Source: Liolophura sinensis
Taxonomy: Eukaryota; Mollusca; Polyplacophora; Chitonida; Chitonidae
Assembly: GCF_032854445.1 (NCBI RefSeq)
Contig: NC_088306.1
Location: forward strand, 18,323,764 to 18,387,763
DNA: 64,000 nucleotides
Reading direction: 5' to 3'
Position numbers and translations under genes: made by a program
Shown here: one piece after another, positions 25,801 to 32,739 of the stretch
Layout: every line of letters starts with the position of its first letter
Numbering within the stretch: position 1 is the first letter of the stretch
The notes under the pieces: model-generated
Databases searched by the model: none
Seen by the model: the letters and a program-made list of their open reading frames with translations, nothing else
What the model was told of the DNA's origin: nothing

Positions 25801-26511
25801 GCCTTAGCTGTTTGTCTGTAAACTAGGCAATGTGTATAGTCTGCAGAAGTAGCTTTAGCTGTTGGTCTGTAAACTAGGCAATGTGTATGCTCTGCAGAAA
25901 TAGCCTTAGCTGTTGGTCTGTAAACTAGGCAATGTGTACGTTCTGCAGAAGTAGCCTTAGCTGTTTGTCTGTAAACCAGGCAATATGTATGGTCTGCAGA
26001 AGTAGCCTTAGCTGTTTGTCTGTAAACTAGGCAATGTGTATTGTCTGCAGAAGTAGCCTTACCTGTTGTCTGTAAACTAGGCAATGTGTATGCTCTGCAG
26101 AAGTAGCGTTAGCTGTTTGTCTGTAAACCAGCCAATGTGTATGCTCTGCAGAAATAGCCTATGCTGTTGGTCTGTAAACTAGGCAATGTGTATGGTCTGC
26201 AGAAGTAGCCTCAGCTGTTGGTCTGTAAACTAGGCAATCTGTATGGTCTGCAGAAGTAGCCTTAGCTGTTTGTCTGTAAACTAGGCAATGTGTATGGTCT
26301 GCAGAAGTAGCCTTAGCTGTTTGTCTGTAAACCAGGCAATGTGTATGGTCTGCAGAAGTAGTCTTACATGTAGCTGTTTATCAGTGCCGAAGTTTTAATT
26401 TTCAAATTCTTGTTACCTTGCAGGTGGGTAGAAGTGATCAACAGTGCTACGAGTAGTGCACGACGTTTACGATTGTTCAGTCGGCTAGAAAGTGAGCACC
26501 ATCAGGCGTGA
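7696..26511 (+). CDS. FARP1: FARP1/2-type FERM-RhoGEF-PH protein, 3' seventeen exons (partial gene)
   Basis: Rho-family guanine nucleotide exchange factor of the FARP family, which links membrane receptors such as semaphorin/plexin signalling to Rac, Cdc42 or Rho and the cortical actin cytoskeleton (family knowledge). Exons: 7696-7897, 8670-8907, 10602-10691, 12346-12479, 13493-13574, 14188-14374, 15756-15806, 18803-18861, 19934-20005, 20128-20196, 21279-21368, 22201-22286, 22598-22707, 23180-23340, 24217-24324, 25050-25201, 26424-26511. Phases agree across every junction, giving about 658 residues. In this fragment the linker is at about 1-146, DH at about 153-345, PH1 at about 371-487, the inter-PH linker to about 543, PH2 at about 545-641, then a short tail and TGA. 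Vertebrate FARP1 is about 1,045 aa, so the FERM and FA domains (~400 aa) lie upstream. PH2 wording (DDYPLASLPLLGY, GIHKDNVYKLQFK) resembles FARP1 more than FARP2. Confidence 0.95.
8670..8907 (+). CDS. FARP1: FARP exon: proline-rich, acidic linker
   Basis: Acceptor TTTTGCAG, donor GTACAC. It encodes a run of eight prolines between acidic stretches (ESDDDLPPPP...), then DSPYLSYLGR and TEDSEDDPKRK. The proline run could bind SH3 or EVH1 domains (inference). It ends in phase 0. Confidence 0.85.
10040..10250. repeat. Minisatellite, 22-bp unit, about 9 copies
   Basis: The unit reads approximately TATCTACTTGGGTTTCCTGC plus AG. Each copy ends in a TTTCCTGCAG-like motif that resembles a 3' splice site on the coding strand of FARP. 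It lies about 350 bp upstream of the real acceptor at 10,601. Confidence 0.9.
10291..10396 (+). mobile_element. V-SINE, 5'-truncated
   Basis: AGCAACCTGCGGATGATCAT, then GTGAAAATATTCTTGAGAAT and CACCGATCAGATAAATCAA. The core has a deletion relative to other copies. Confidence 0.7.
10602..10691 (+). CDS. FARP1: FARP exon: start of the DH (RhoGEF) domain
   Basis: Thirty codons in phase 0. The residues RTPMDRSYFIAKELL then TERTYKKDMEVLTV match conserved region 1 of FARP DH domains, the helix that contacts the GTPase switch. Acceptor CTCCTTCAG, donor GTATGT. Confidence 0.95.
11783..12230. repeat. Pyrimidine-rich 12-bp minisatellite (~450 bp)
   Basis: Variants of TCTGTCCATCCG and CCTGTCCCTCCG are repeated about 37 times. 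The plus strand is almost purely C/T/G with hardly any A, so open frames run through both strands. It lies in the FARP intron just before the exon at 12,346. Confidence 0.95.
12346..12479 (+). CDS. FARP1: FARP exon: DH domain
   Basis: It continues directly from ...EVLTV with HFRHAVTGDDLMPRYL, then LTEPIYEYHCNLLKDI, as in vertebrate FARP (WFRSAV...DPIYEFH). It ends two bases into a Trp codon, with donor GTGAGT. Confidence 0.95.
13038..13088 (+). repeat. Dispersed repeat D, diverged copy
   Basis: GAATGAATCAGTCAGAATGA, then GAAAACGTGTGAATTGAAAA. It is related to blocks at 30,730-30,791, 35,981-36,040 and 41,660-41,732. Confidence 0.45.
13493..13574 (+). CDS. FARP1: FARP exon: DH domain
   Basis: It completes Trp and encodes EGKSNAHLNGDCQRIGDILL and then KFTQNLE, matching the FARP WEG...HQRIGDILL segment. 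Acceptor TCTTTTCAG, donor GTATGT. Phase 0 at the end. Confidence 0.93.
13771..13926 (+). mobile_element. V-SINE, 5'-truncated
   Basis: CAGCCTGCGGATGGTCATGG, CCTCCCACCATAACGCTG, GTGAAATATTCTTGAGTATG and the tail AAACAAATAAATGA. The head is missing. Confidence 0.8.
14188..14374 (+). CDS. FARP1: FARP exon: DH conserved region 3
   Basis: It encodes MYRSYLYRQEEVITEL, then KVCYLPLNTFLLKPGQRLLH. The LLKPxQRLLxYxLLL block is the signature of the long DH helix that forms the exchange surface. Acceptor TTCTTGTAG, donor GTAAGT. Confidence 0.96.
14400..14531 (+). mobile_element. V-SINE, 5'-truncated, hit by a second SINE in its tail
   Basis: The core CAGTTTCCTCCCACCATAAT and GTGAAATATTCATGAATACA end in CATAAATAAATAAA. 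A second-family SINE begins at the next base, and the tail sequence is duplicated on its far side. Confidence 0.85.
14532..14897 (-). mobile_element. Second-family tRNA-derived SINE, full length, with 14-bp TSD
   Basis: Read on the minus strand it begins GACCGGCCCGGATAGCACAG with A-box-like AGCACAGTTGGTAGAGC, has a B-box-like GATCAATCC region, and ends GACGTTAAACCCCCAAGCAC plus (TCAC)n. It is flanked by CATAAATAAATAAA at 14,518-14,531 and 14,898-14,911, a target-site duplication that dates the insertion after the V-SINE it split. It has no LINE or V-SINE core. Confidence 0.88.
15161..15288 (+). mobile_element. V-SINE, 5'-truncated
   Basis: GTCGTGGGTTTCCCCCAGG, TCCATAATGCCGGCCACCAT, GTGAAATATTTTTGCGTACA and the tail CAGTGAAATAAA. 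The core has a small deletion. Confidence 0.75.
15756..15806 (+). CDS. FARP1: FARP exon: DH domain (51 nt)
   Basis: A small exon that completes Arg and encodes LVKHYQSDHVDVQDSR, parallel to the LC(K/G)HY segment of vertebrate FARP. Acceptor TTCTCAG, donor GTAAGG. Confidence 0.9.
15917..16178 (+). mobile_element. V-SINE, near full length
   Basis: A degraded head (GAGGTGGTTAACATACCAGT; B box GTGAGTTCAAGTCC), then CAGCTCATGCTGG, the V-like core CAGTTTCCTCCCACCATAAT and the tail AATCAAATAAATAAATAA. The order of head, core and tail is the reference for the truncated copies in this window. Confidence 0.88.
16370..16990. repeat. Minisatellite, 18-bp unit, about 34 copies
   Basis: The unit is GTACAACCAAGGTGGAAT with variants (CAACCAGTGGAATGTAC). 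The 18-bp period is six codons, so most copies keep frame and long open frames run on both strands (for example repeats of MYNQGG on plus and of HSTLV-like residues on minus). It lies in a FARP intron with no splice context or start, so it is not called as a gene. Confidence 0.93.
18405..18715. repeat. Degenerate tandem repeat (~17-bp motif)
   Basis: Variants of CAGTATTTTCACTTTGGC and CAGTGTTTCCACTCATTA alternate irregularly. It ends about 90 bp before the FARP acceptor at 18,802. Confidence 0.75.
18803..18861 (+). CDS. FARP1: FARP exon: end of the DH domain
   Basis: It encodes AALAKLMEVTSAFSESMRKV in phase 1 to phase 0. The donor is GTCAGT, weaker than its neighbours. The reading continues smoothly into DNLQKL in the next exon. 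Confidence 0.88.
19547..19770 (+). mobile_element. MITE-like element family A, copy 1
   Basis: It has inverted ends: TACTGTAATCCTTCAACC...TTTTCGCATG at the left and CATATGCGAAAAGGTTGAGG at the right. Internal blocks (TGTAGTTTTGTCTCC, GCATAAATTGCACT) are shared with the other five copies. There is no coding capacity. Confidence 0.85.
19934..20005 (+). CDS. FARP1: FARP exon: DH-PH1 junction
   Basis: Twenty-four codons: DNLQKLVELQRDLVGIDS then IVSIGR. LQKLxELQRDLVGI is nearly identical to vertebrate FARP1. Acceptor TCCCCCAG, donor GTAAGA. Confidence 0.95.
20128..20196 (+). CDS. FARP1: FARP exon: first strands of PH1
   Basis: It encodes EFLREGCLQKFSKKG and QQRMFFL, the first beta strands of the first PH domain. 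Acceptor TTTCAG, donor GTAAGT. Confidence 0.95.
20324..20546 (+). mobile_element. MITE-like element family A, copy 2
   Basis: A diverged copy: CACTGTAATTTTTTAACCTT at the left, GTATGAGAAAAGGTTGAAT at the right, with internal ATAAAATTATACTTTTGATA. A family B element follows within about 15 bp. Confidence 0.75.
20562..20750 (+). mobile_element. MITE-like element family B, copy 1
   Basis: It starts CTGTAAGTCTTCAGCCTC and ends GGTTGAAAAAGTTGAAAAAT. Internal blocks CAGTGGAATTCCTGCATA and GATTTGTTTGTGTCA recur at 41,949-42,176. The outer ends resemble those of family A, so the two may share a transposase. Confidence 0.6.
21279..21368 (+). CDS. FARP1: FARP exon: PH1
   Basis: Thirty codons with FSDMLVYTSRT and FKVHGQLPLRGMI, matching PH1 beta strands (FLF-SDMLLYTS...GxLPLxGM). 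A shortened tRNA-derived SINE begins only 27 bp past its donor. Confidence 0.95.
21396..21508 (+). mobile_element. Second-family SINE, internally deleted
   Basis: Head ACCGGCCTGGATAGCACAG and TTGGTAGAGCG join almost directly to the tail TTGAGCACGACGTTAAATCC and CAAGCACTCACAC; the middle of the element is gone. It starts 27 bp past a FARP donor. Confidence 0.8.
21916..22047 (+). mobile_element. V-SINE, 5'-truncated
   Basis: CAACCTGCAGATGCACGTGG, TCATCCCACCATAATGCTGG, GTGAAATATTCTTGAGTACG and the tail CAAATAAATAAATAA. Confidence 0.8.
22201..22286 (+). CDS. FARP1: FARP exon: PH1
   Basis: It encodes VDETDNFKMAVENSFTIYGG and NRCLLVAAS (the last Ser completed by the next exon). Acceptor TTTCCCTCAG, donor GTAAGT. 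Confidence 0.93.
22598..22707 (+). CDS. FARP1: FARP exon: C-terminal helix of PH1
   Basis: It encodes TPEEKDKWIEDLNEAVQIAK. The Trp in EKDKW is the invariant Trp of PH C-terminal helices. An ATT-repeat tract makes up the acceptor region. Confidence 0.94.
23180..23340 (+). CDS. FARP1: FARP exon: inter-PH linker
   Basis: After an acidic, serine-rich start it encodes HRANTTMHVCWHRNTSVSM, almost identical to vertebrate FARP1. The acceptor is an AAG preceded by a weak pyrimidine tract, so the 5' boundary is less certain than the phase fit suggests. Donor GTGAGG. Confidence 0.9.
23490..23726 (+). mobile_element. V-SINE, near full length, diverged
   Basis: The head GAGGCCCTGTGGCCGAGGTG, B-box-like GTGAGCTCAAGTCC, CAACTCATGCTG, core CAGTTTCCTCCCACACTGAT and a worn tail. 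Confidence 0.75.
23975..24118 (+). mobile_element. Old SINE tail, probably V-SINE
   Basis: GCTCTGGGCAGTTTGGTTTC with CACCGATCAAATAAATAA at the end resembles a decayed V-SINE core and tail. A B-box-like TTTGAATTCACC lies just upstream. Confidence 0.5.
24217..24324 (+). CDS. FARP1: FARP exon: first half of PH2
   Basis: Thirty-six codons: NQLSGYLLRKFKNSNGWQKL then WVVFTNFCLFFYKTYQ. This is the most strongly conserved FARP block in the window. Acceptor CATTTCAG, donor GTGAGT. Confidence 0.97.
24538..24718 (+). mobile_element. V-SINE, truncated, carrying a nested 41-bp SINE fragment
   Basis: CGAATGGTCGTAGTTTTCCT, CCCCCCACCATAATGCTGA, then the tail region is split at AAATATCCTTGTG, which is repeated on both sides of a 41-bp insert, before GTACAGCGTAAAAC and AATAAATAAATAAAT. 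Confidence 0.88.
24628..24668 (-). mobile_element. 5'-truncated second-family SINE (41 bp) nested in a V-SINE
   Basis: Only the 3' end of the second SINE family is present (minus-strand reading TTGAGTACGACGTTAAACC then CCAAGCACTCCCTCACT). It is flanked by perfect 13-bp duplications AAATATCCTTGTG at 24,615-24,627 and 24,669-24,681. Confidence 0.88.
25050..25201 (+). CDS. FARP1: FARP exon: second half of PH2
   Basis: It encodes DDYPLASLPLLGYAVSTP, GIHKDNVYKLQFKNHVYFF and DSQYTFE, all matching FARP1. Acceptor TTCTTGTAG, donor GTGAGG. A SINE tail with an ACAT repeat begins about 40 bp downstream. Confidence 0.97.
25244..25460 (+). mobile_element. SINE with second-family tail and ACAT repeat
   Basis: GTGTCTGGTGTCTTTGACAT, CCTCATCGTCATATGACTG and GTACGACGTTAAACCCCAAG lead into a (CATA)n tail to 25,460. 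It shares its body with the copy at 46,281-46,645. Confidence 0.8.
25717..26372. repeat. Minisatellite, 51-bp unit, about 12.5 copies
   Basis: The unit holds GTCTGTAAACTAGGCAATGT and CTGCAGAAGTAGCCTTAGC. Its 51-bp period is 17 codons, so a minus-strand frame stays open. It ends about 50 bp before the acceptor of the last FARP exon. Confidence 0.94.
26424..26511 (+). CDS. FARP1: FARP last coding exon
   Basis: It encodes RWVEVINSATSSARRL (the PH2 C-terminal helix with its invariant Trp), then RLFSRLESEHHQA and a TGA at 26,509-26,511. The C-terminal tail after PH2 is shorter than in vertebrate FARP1. Confidence 0.96.
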
Positions 26512-26744
26512 AGTTGCCATGGAAACATTCATTATAGAGTCATGTTATCTACCTGCGATAAGTCAAAGCAATAAGACACCTGTGTGGAGGAACGGAGCGA
26601 CAGGGGGACAGACAGATGTGATGGTGTGTTGAGTCCTGGATCCCTGTGTCCCAGCTTGGACCTGAACTGCACTTGTCCGTCTGTTTTTTTACAGGAAAAA
26701 ATTAATGTTTGTCTAATAGCGTATGCCAGGAAGTGATACTGTAC

Positions 26745-27065
26745 TCATTTGTACCAATGTGTTTTTTACTGGAAATGACATTGGAAACTGGATATGTACC
26801 AGACTGAAAGCCTGTAAAATGTGTACCATACTGCCTGAAAAATGTGTACTGTACTGTCAGGAAGAATGAGTAGTGTACTGTCAGGAAGAATGAGTACCAC
26901 ACTGCCAAGAAATACAGAAAGTCAAAAAATGTGTCAGGATCCAAAATGTGTACCACACTGCATAGGAAATGTACACCACTGTGACCAGGCTCTCAGGATC
27001 CAGAATGTGAACCGGACTACCTGCAAAATATGTACCAGAATGCAGCAGGAATATGTACCAGGCTT
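26745..27065 (+). repeat. Degenerate tandem repeat in the 3' UTR
   Basis: Loose repeats of AAAATGTGTACCATACTGCC with variants (GAATGAGTACCACACTGCC). No regular period. Confidence 0.6.
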
Positions 27066-28042
27066 CTAGAAAAGTGAACTGCCAAAAAAGTGAGCATCAG
27101 GAGCTCTGAGAATTTGTTAAACTCCTTGTCCTTTCCTATCCCTTTCTACCACATCAAAAAAACAAAAAAAAAACAACAAAATGTAGTCTGTATATACTGG
27201 TGAGCTGTGAGACTTCAGTACATACTTTGTGCTGTAGAAATCTGGTTCAATTGACTTCATGTGAAGTCTAGGATACAAGAAACCAGCTATATACCAAACT
27301 AATAAGAATATGTAGCTTTTAACTTCAGGGGGAATTCATTTCTCATAATGCTCACATTTTCTGCCATTTTTATTTCCATTTCTCTGACACAAAGTTTTCA
27401 AATGTGTGTGAATAAAAGAAGAATGAGTTATGATTGAGTTCATAATATTCTTAAAGTATTGGTTTTTTCTCAATTTGAGTTTGGATTTTTTGTCCGATTC
27501 AGTAGACATCATCATACATCATGAGGAAATTACCATTACAGTTTCACTTGTCAACACTGGCATTGTTTACTCCTAGCCACTTCATTAAAGCCAAATTGGA
27601 GTAATAACTTGAATATCAGTAAATTTTTAGATTTTTGATACATTTTTGTTAGATTTACTTGCTTCTCTTGATAAAGATCTTGAAGCTGCGTTCACTTCAG
27701 TTTTGCGGAAGCTTGACTGCTCTGTATGTTACAAGAATGTGGACAGGGTTTTCATAAAATGATCAGATCTGTTTGGCATAAACATTGCTGTCTGTTTTGG
27801 TGCTAGATGTAATTACCAGTGCCACATGCCATTGTCTTCATTCAGTCAATCCCAAGGTGATTTCAAGGTCATGGACTTTATGGTTAGTGGTGCCAAAGAA
27901 ACATGCCCCTACTGTACAGCACAAATCTGTCACGGTTATTCGTTGCCAGTGTGTTGTTGATCGATGTCATACCAGGGTCTTTTGTTTATGGAATAGGTTT
28001 CTAAGTCTTACTTTCTTCAAGGTTCTTGAGCTTTTCGTGTTA

Positions 28043-28115
28043 CAGTGTGTTACGCTTTTGGTTTCAGAGTTTGTTACACTTTTGGTTTCAGAGTTTGTTA
28101 CACTTTTGGTTGGTC
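28043..28115 (+). repeat. Tandem triplication, 25-bp unit
   Basis: Three adjacent copies of GTTACACTTTTGGTTTCAGA plus GTTT, in the probable FARP 3' UTR. Confidence 0.8.
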
Positions 28116-28775
28116 TGGTTACACAATTGCTTCTGGTACTGCTAGTTTGAACTGTATTCTTGTGATTATCATTGAATATAGTCACTGTTGGTTTGTGTCC
28201 TGGTTTATATGCAAGGAATTCAAATGTGGATCCAAAGGGGTTTTTTTTTGTTTTAAAGTTTTTGGAAGCATTCATGTCTCAGTTAAAACATTGATGAAAA
28301 TACCCCAGCATCCATTTCTTTCAGATTATTTTTGATTTAGTAGTAACTGATACTGTACTGTAGTAAATTTCTGTTTCGATATTACTTTCGTTCCTGAAAG
28401 AAATGAGATGAACATGTGTATTTTTGTCCCAGAATTCAGTTTGTGCAGGTGTTTACTGCTTATGTGGGTCACATCTGTGACCTTTGTGCTTTAGAGTCTG
28501 ACCGTTGTTCTTCCCGTTCTTTACTACCCTTCCCAAAAAGCCAACTGCTTCAAACGGTAACGTGTATGTCTTCCAAATTGTTGTGGCAAACATGAACTAG
28601 TAGCCTAAACCTCAGATGCAGGGCTACTTCATGTGTTTCACCATATTCATTGTGATGGTTTTATGTTGGCTGTTGTAATATGTAGGTAATTTTTTTTTGT
28701 TTTTTGTTTGACTTATGTTTGGGTCAAGGTGACTTTGACACAAAGTGAAATAAGCACAGGTAGATTTGAATAGGA

Positions 28776-29272
28776 CCAAGATGATGAATCAGGTGTTCTG
28801 GTGAATCATTCTGATGAATCAAGTATTCTGGTGAATCCAGGTGTTCTGGTGAATCATTCTGATGAATCCAGGTGTTCTGGTGAATCATTCTGATGAATCA
28901 GGTGTTCTGGTGAATCATTCTGATGAATCCAGGTGTTCTGGTGAATCCAAGTGTTCTGGTGAATCATTCTGATGAATCCACGTGTTCTGGTGAATCATTC
29001 TGATGAATCAGGTGTTCTGGTGAATCCAGGTGTTCTGGTGAATCATTCTGATGAATCCAGGTGTTCTGGTGAATCATTCTGATGAATCCACGTGTTCTGG
29101 TGAATCATTCTGATGAATCAGGTGTTCTGGTGAATCATTCTGATGAATCAGGTGTTCTGGTGAATTATTCTGATGAATCAGGTGTTCTGGTGAATCCAGG
29201 TGTTCTGGTGAATCATTCTGATGAATCAGGTGTTCTGGTGAATCAGGTGAATCAGATGAATCAGTTGTTCTG
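28776..29272 (+). repeat. Minisatellite, 30-bp unit with 15-bp half units, about 16 copies
   Basis: The unit holds GATGAATCAGGTGTTCTGGT followed by GAATCATTCT. Half units are dropped in some copies. The 30-bp period keeps frames open on both strands (for example DESGVLVNHS repeats). It lies in the probable 3' UTR of FARP. Confidence 0.94.
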
Positions 29273-30729
29273 AAGAAGTTGACATGGTGTTTTGACATTA
29301 AAGACACTTGTCTTCATGAACACCTACTTTACACAATATGTAGTATACTACATTACAGCAAAAGTATTCATTAATTATGATTGCATCCATTTAATGTGTA
29401 TGGGTGATGTACAGTTGTATTTTTTCAATTACTTACTGGCCTGTACATGAGTTTGCCATGCATGAATTTTGTCATTTTATTTTCAGCTTCTGTGTCCGTA
29501 TAATTATGCACAATAAGTTTCATTGTTTTGGCTTTTAAGCAGTTCCATGTTTGTGTGTGTTTTTTTATTATATACTTGTGTACCAGACCTGTGTATCAGT
29601 ACAGATTCTCTTAGTACAAGCGGTTTGAGGTCTGCATTGTAACATTCATTCCTATTGGTTCAGTTTGGACCAATGAGATTGTGGGTTTTTTTTTTTTTAA
29701 CATTATCCTATCAGATTTGATGTTACTACATGTAAATGTTTTTTGGATTGCTTTCAAACGTTTCAGTAAGTTTAAACTTAACTGACAGACATTTTAATCT
29801 TGTTTTGCATTTTTCTCAGCAATGTATAAGTTGTGTTTTAATGTGTGTTAGTGATTTCTTACATTTCCGCTAGCATTTTGTTTTACCTATCCAATTGTTC
29901 TATCGTGTTTTAAGAATTGTTATTTTGTGATAACAACATTTTAGAGGAAAATATGAAATTACAAGTTAACTTTCCGTCGCATTTATACATGGAGACCATG
30001 TCCCCATCATCGACTGATGCTAATTTTCATTTTTGTTGAGGAATCAGTTTCAAAAATTTTATCTTCTATAGGTCTTATCTTTTATCATACTGCCTTCATT
30101 GTACTGTAAAAATAGAATTTGTTTGTACATCTGATTAAGTGTATGTCTTACAGAGAGAGCAATTAAGTTACAGTGGGTCTTTGTTTTTTTTTTTGGTGTT
30201 TTGCCTTATTTCCCTCTTAGCAAATGTGATACTTAAACTGTCACTCATCAGCGTTTGTTTGACTCTTGTTTTTTGCTTTTTTCAGTGTAAAGTGACTTAA
30301 GCTTGTAATGTTATGCTGCTTACATATATGTTGAAAGTTGATATGTTCTCTAGAAAACTGTAGAAGGAAATATTGTTCAGACAAGTTTTTTCTCTACACC
30401 CATCCAAGTATAATGGACTGAATTTCCAGTAATATGTTTTGTCTGCATGTATGGAAGCAACCATTTCTTCAAATGGGGGTGCTTGGACTATAACTTGGAT
30501 CATGAAAAGTGTGTTCTTTGCAAACGTCTACATCTATCAACAAATAAAGACACAAGGGGAAGCAGAATAAAAACTACTGTATTTTGCCTAATATTGGTAT
30601 GTACTTTGAGAAGCACATACAAAGCCGTAAAGTGAAACATTTTATGCCAACACGTTAAGTTTGTGTGAAAAGGAATTAATCAAACTTTATTTTAAAAATC
30701 TTAGGAGTTCCTGTAAGTTGGACGAAAAA

Positions 30730-30791
30730 TGATCAGAATCAAGAAAACTGTGTCACTTAAGAAACACTAAATTTTAGGTGAAATACGGTAG
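30730..30791 (+). repeat. Dispersed repeat D, copy in the 3' UTR
   Basis: GATCAGAATCAAGAAAACTG, TGTCACTTAAGAAACACT and ATTTTAGGTGAAATACGGTA. The same order of blocks is found at 35,981 and 41,660. Confidence 0.55.
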
Positions 30792-31149
30792 TCAATTGTG
30801 ACAGTTGATTTTGTGGGATTTTGACAGTTTGCACTATAATTACTCTAGGATTTTTTAACTGGAATCTGTGAGACATGATATTGCACATGGCTCTCAACTT
30901 GTACACCTATTTATCCCTGTATTTAAATTTGACTTGTTCTCTTTAGCTCAAAGAATGTTGCATTTTAGCCTGATGCTCAGTATAAGCTGTTCAGGAGTTC
31001 CTTTATGTATTATGTAACTGTTTGATTATGGCTCATTTGAGTTGCTTTTTGTGTTGCAGAGCTTTTATTATCTGGATTTGGATCAGAGGTTATCGAGTAT
31101 TATAAAATCTGTCTGTTCCTGGGAAAAAAAATTGATTTTGCTGCACTGG

Positions 31150-31260
31150 GATCAGCTTGATATGCTTGGTATTTCAGCTTGATATGCCTATTATTTCAGC
31201 TTGATATGCCTATTATTTCAGCTTGATATGCCCATTATTTCAGCTTGATATGCTTGTATT
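31150..31260 (+). repeat. Tandem repeat, about 22-bp unit, 5 copies
   Basis: Copies of TTCAGCTTGATATGCCTATT. In the probable FARP 3' UTR. Confidence 0.85.
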
Positions 31261-32027
31261 CAGCTTTTCATCATCTAGTAAGGCTTTTAGCTGCATGTAT
31301 ATCCAACTTTCACAGACTTTTATTTTTGGTTTTATATTTTGTATGCACAGTGAAAATTTAAAACCTGTTAGATTTTGGTTTTGCATTGTTTTGAAAGTTT
31401 CAAATGGAAAGCTTTTACATTTCTTATCTAGCTTGAGGAGAGATCATTTCATTCCATGAAGTTTTCAGAGAAATTTGCATTTTAGTTGGTTTGGAGATCA
31501 GATTTGTGTGCATTGAAATCTAAAAGATAATCCCAAATAAAATTTAAATATTTAAATCAGAAGTTCAATAACTTACATGTAGTTAAATTAGGAAACAACG
31601 AACTAATTACACTGAGGGAGGGGTAATATGATTTCATTCAAAATTCATTCAAATATGACTTGTTATGCAGGTCTTTTGTGTTTTAACTGCTGCATTCAGT
31701 TGCATGAAATTGAATTTACTTTCATAATGGGCCCAACATGTGTCCATATGGAAAGGTGAGTGATGTGTGAAGATGCCTGATGACAAGAAATCAGTGATTA
31801 CACGCCACACATAATTGAGATTCAAATCATGTTTTGTTTCTTATTTTTTGTTTTCATGTTTAAGGATGAACCCTTTTTTTTGTGAGCACATTGGAAGTGT
31901 CCATTTTAATCAGTCATCACTCATTCATGCCTGAAGCCACGCCCCCCCATTACCACTGGGATCTTGTTGCATTTTCTGTTGGCTAATGATATATCACTGT
32001 TTGTAAAGCCACAGATAATATACAAAA

Positions 32028-32095
32028 AATATATATATATATACAATATATATATATATATGTATACATACATATATATATAAATATACATGTAT
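32028..32095. repeat. AT/ATAC microsatellite
   Basis: Runs of ATATAT broken by ACAA, GTATACATAC and AAATATAC. It lies about 55 bp before the candidate FARP poly(A) signal. Confidence 0.9.
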
Positions 32096-32148
32096 CCCAG
32101 TGTATAGTTCATTGTTACTTACACCCCAGTTACAGCCCAGGCATGTAC

Positions 32149-32182
32149 AATAAAACTGGTGGCTTGTCTTTAATGAAATAAA
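32149..32182 (+). promoter_or_regulatory. FARP1: Candidate poly(A) signals of FARP
   Basis: AATAAA occurs at 32,149-32,154 and again at 32,177-32,182. The second is followed by TTTGTGTTCTGTGTTTAC, a plausible GU-rich downstream element. This is the best-formed poly(A) site after the stop codon. Confidence 0.5.
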
Positions 32183-32329
32183 ATTTGTGTTCTGTGTTTA
32201 CTTTTGATCAGATTTATGTACATGTATTTGATATGTGTTTAAGCAGTACTCTAGAATATTTCACTTGTATGATGCGGGCAGTTTATATTAATATTTTATT
32301 TATTTTAATAAAATGCATCAAATGGTACT

Positions 32330-32470
32330 GACTATGTGGGGCCTCCTCTGCCTGCACACTAGTGAGGTCACAGGTTCAAATCCATCTTGGGGCCAGATCG
32401 TGGCTGAGTGGTTAAGGAGCCTGCCTTTTAATGACTAGGTTACATAAGATGTGGGTCGAGTCCCATTCTA
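32330..32470 (+). mobile_element. tRNA-like SINE head fragments
   Basis: GAGGTCACAGGTTCAAATCC (B-box-like) is followed by TCGTGGCTGAGTGGTTAAGG (A-box-like), GCCTGCC, and GTGGGTCGAGTCCC (a second B box). The folds and spacing are not those of a functional tRNA. A V-SINE tail scrap (GAATATTTCACTTGTATGAT) lies at 32,255-32,275. Confidence 0.5.
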
Positions 32471-32739
32471 GGACAGATAAGTTTCTAGATTTACATTATT
32501 CATTTTGCCCACGACTGTAGTGGCAATATGTCAGGGAGTTGCACTCTTGTGTGTTCTTGCATGAATTTCTCCATGTACCTTCCTCATGTCCTAAGTTAGT
32601 CTTCCAGTAACTTTGCCAAAGGTGAGTGGTTTTTCTCTTGAACTCTGGTTTTGTCCACCCATAAAACTGGCTACCAAAGATTCTTGAGACTAACCATGAA
32701 TTAAATGAAATCAAGCTCCTGCATGTGTCTTGTTTCAGC

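Larger units (their letters stand above)
26512..32195 (+). other. FARP1: Probable 3' UTR of FARP (~5.7 kb)
   Basis: No further coding exon is recognisable. The tract is T-rich and contains no recognisable V-SINE copy, unlike the introns. It ends at tandem AATAAA signals followed by a GT-rich element. It contains short tandem repeats (26,745-27,065; 28,043-28,115; 28,776-29,272; 31,150-31,260). Earlier AATAAA motifs (for example near 27,413 and 30,541) could give shorter forms. The extent is inferred. Confidence 0.5.

Noticed and set aside
25722-26084. 120-codon minus-strand frame with repeats of CLVYRQTAKATSAD
   Set aside because: A direct translation of the 51-bp minisatellite; the period is a multiple of three.
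29074-29307. Repetitive frames (DSPEHLIHQN and DESGVLVNHS)
   Set aside because: Translation of the 30-bp repeat in the probable FARP 3' UTR.
32399-32470. Possible tRNA gene (A-box TGGCTGAGTGGTTAAGG and B-box GGTCGAGTCCC)
   Set aside because: The arms cannot be paired into a good cloverleaf, and a second B box lies upstream; it is better read as SINE head remnants. SINE heads elsewhere were rejected as tRNA genes for the same reason.
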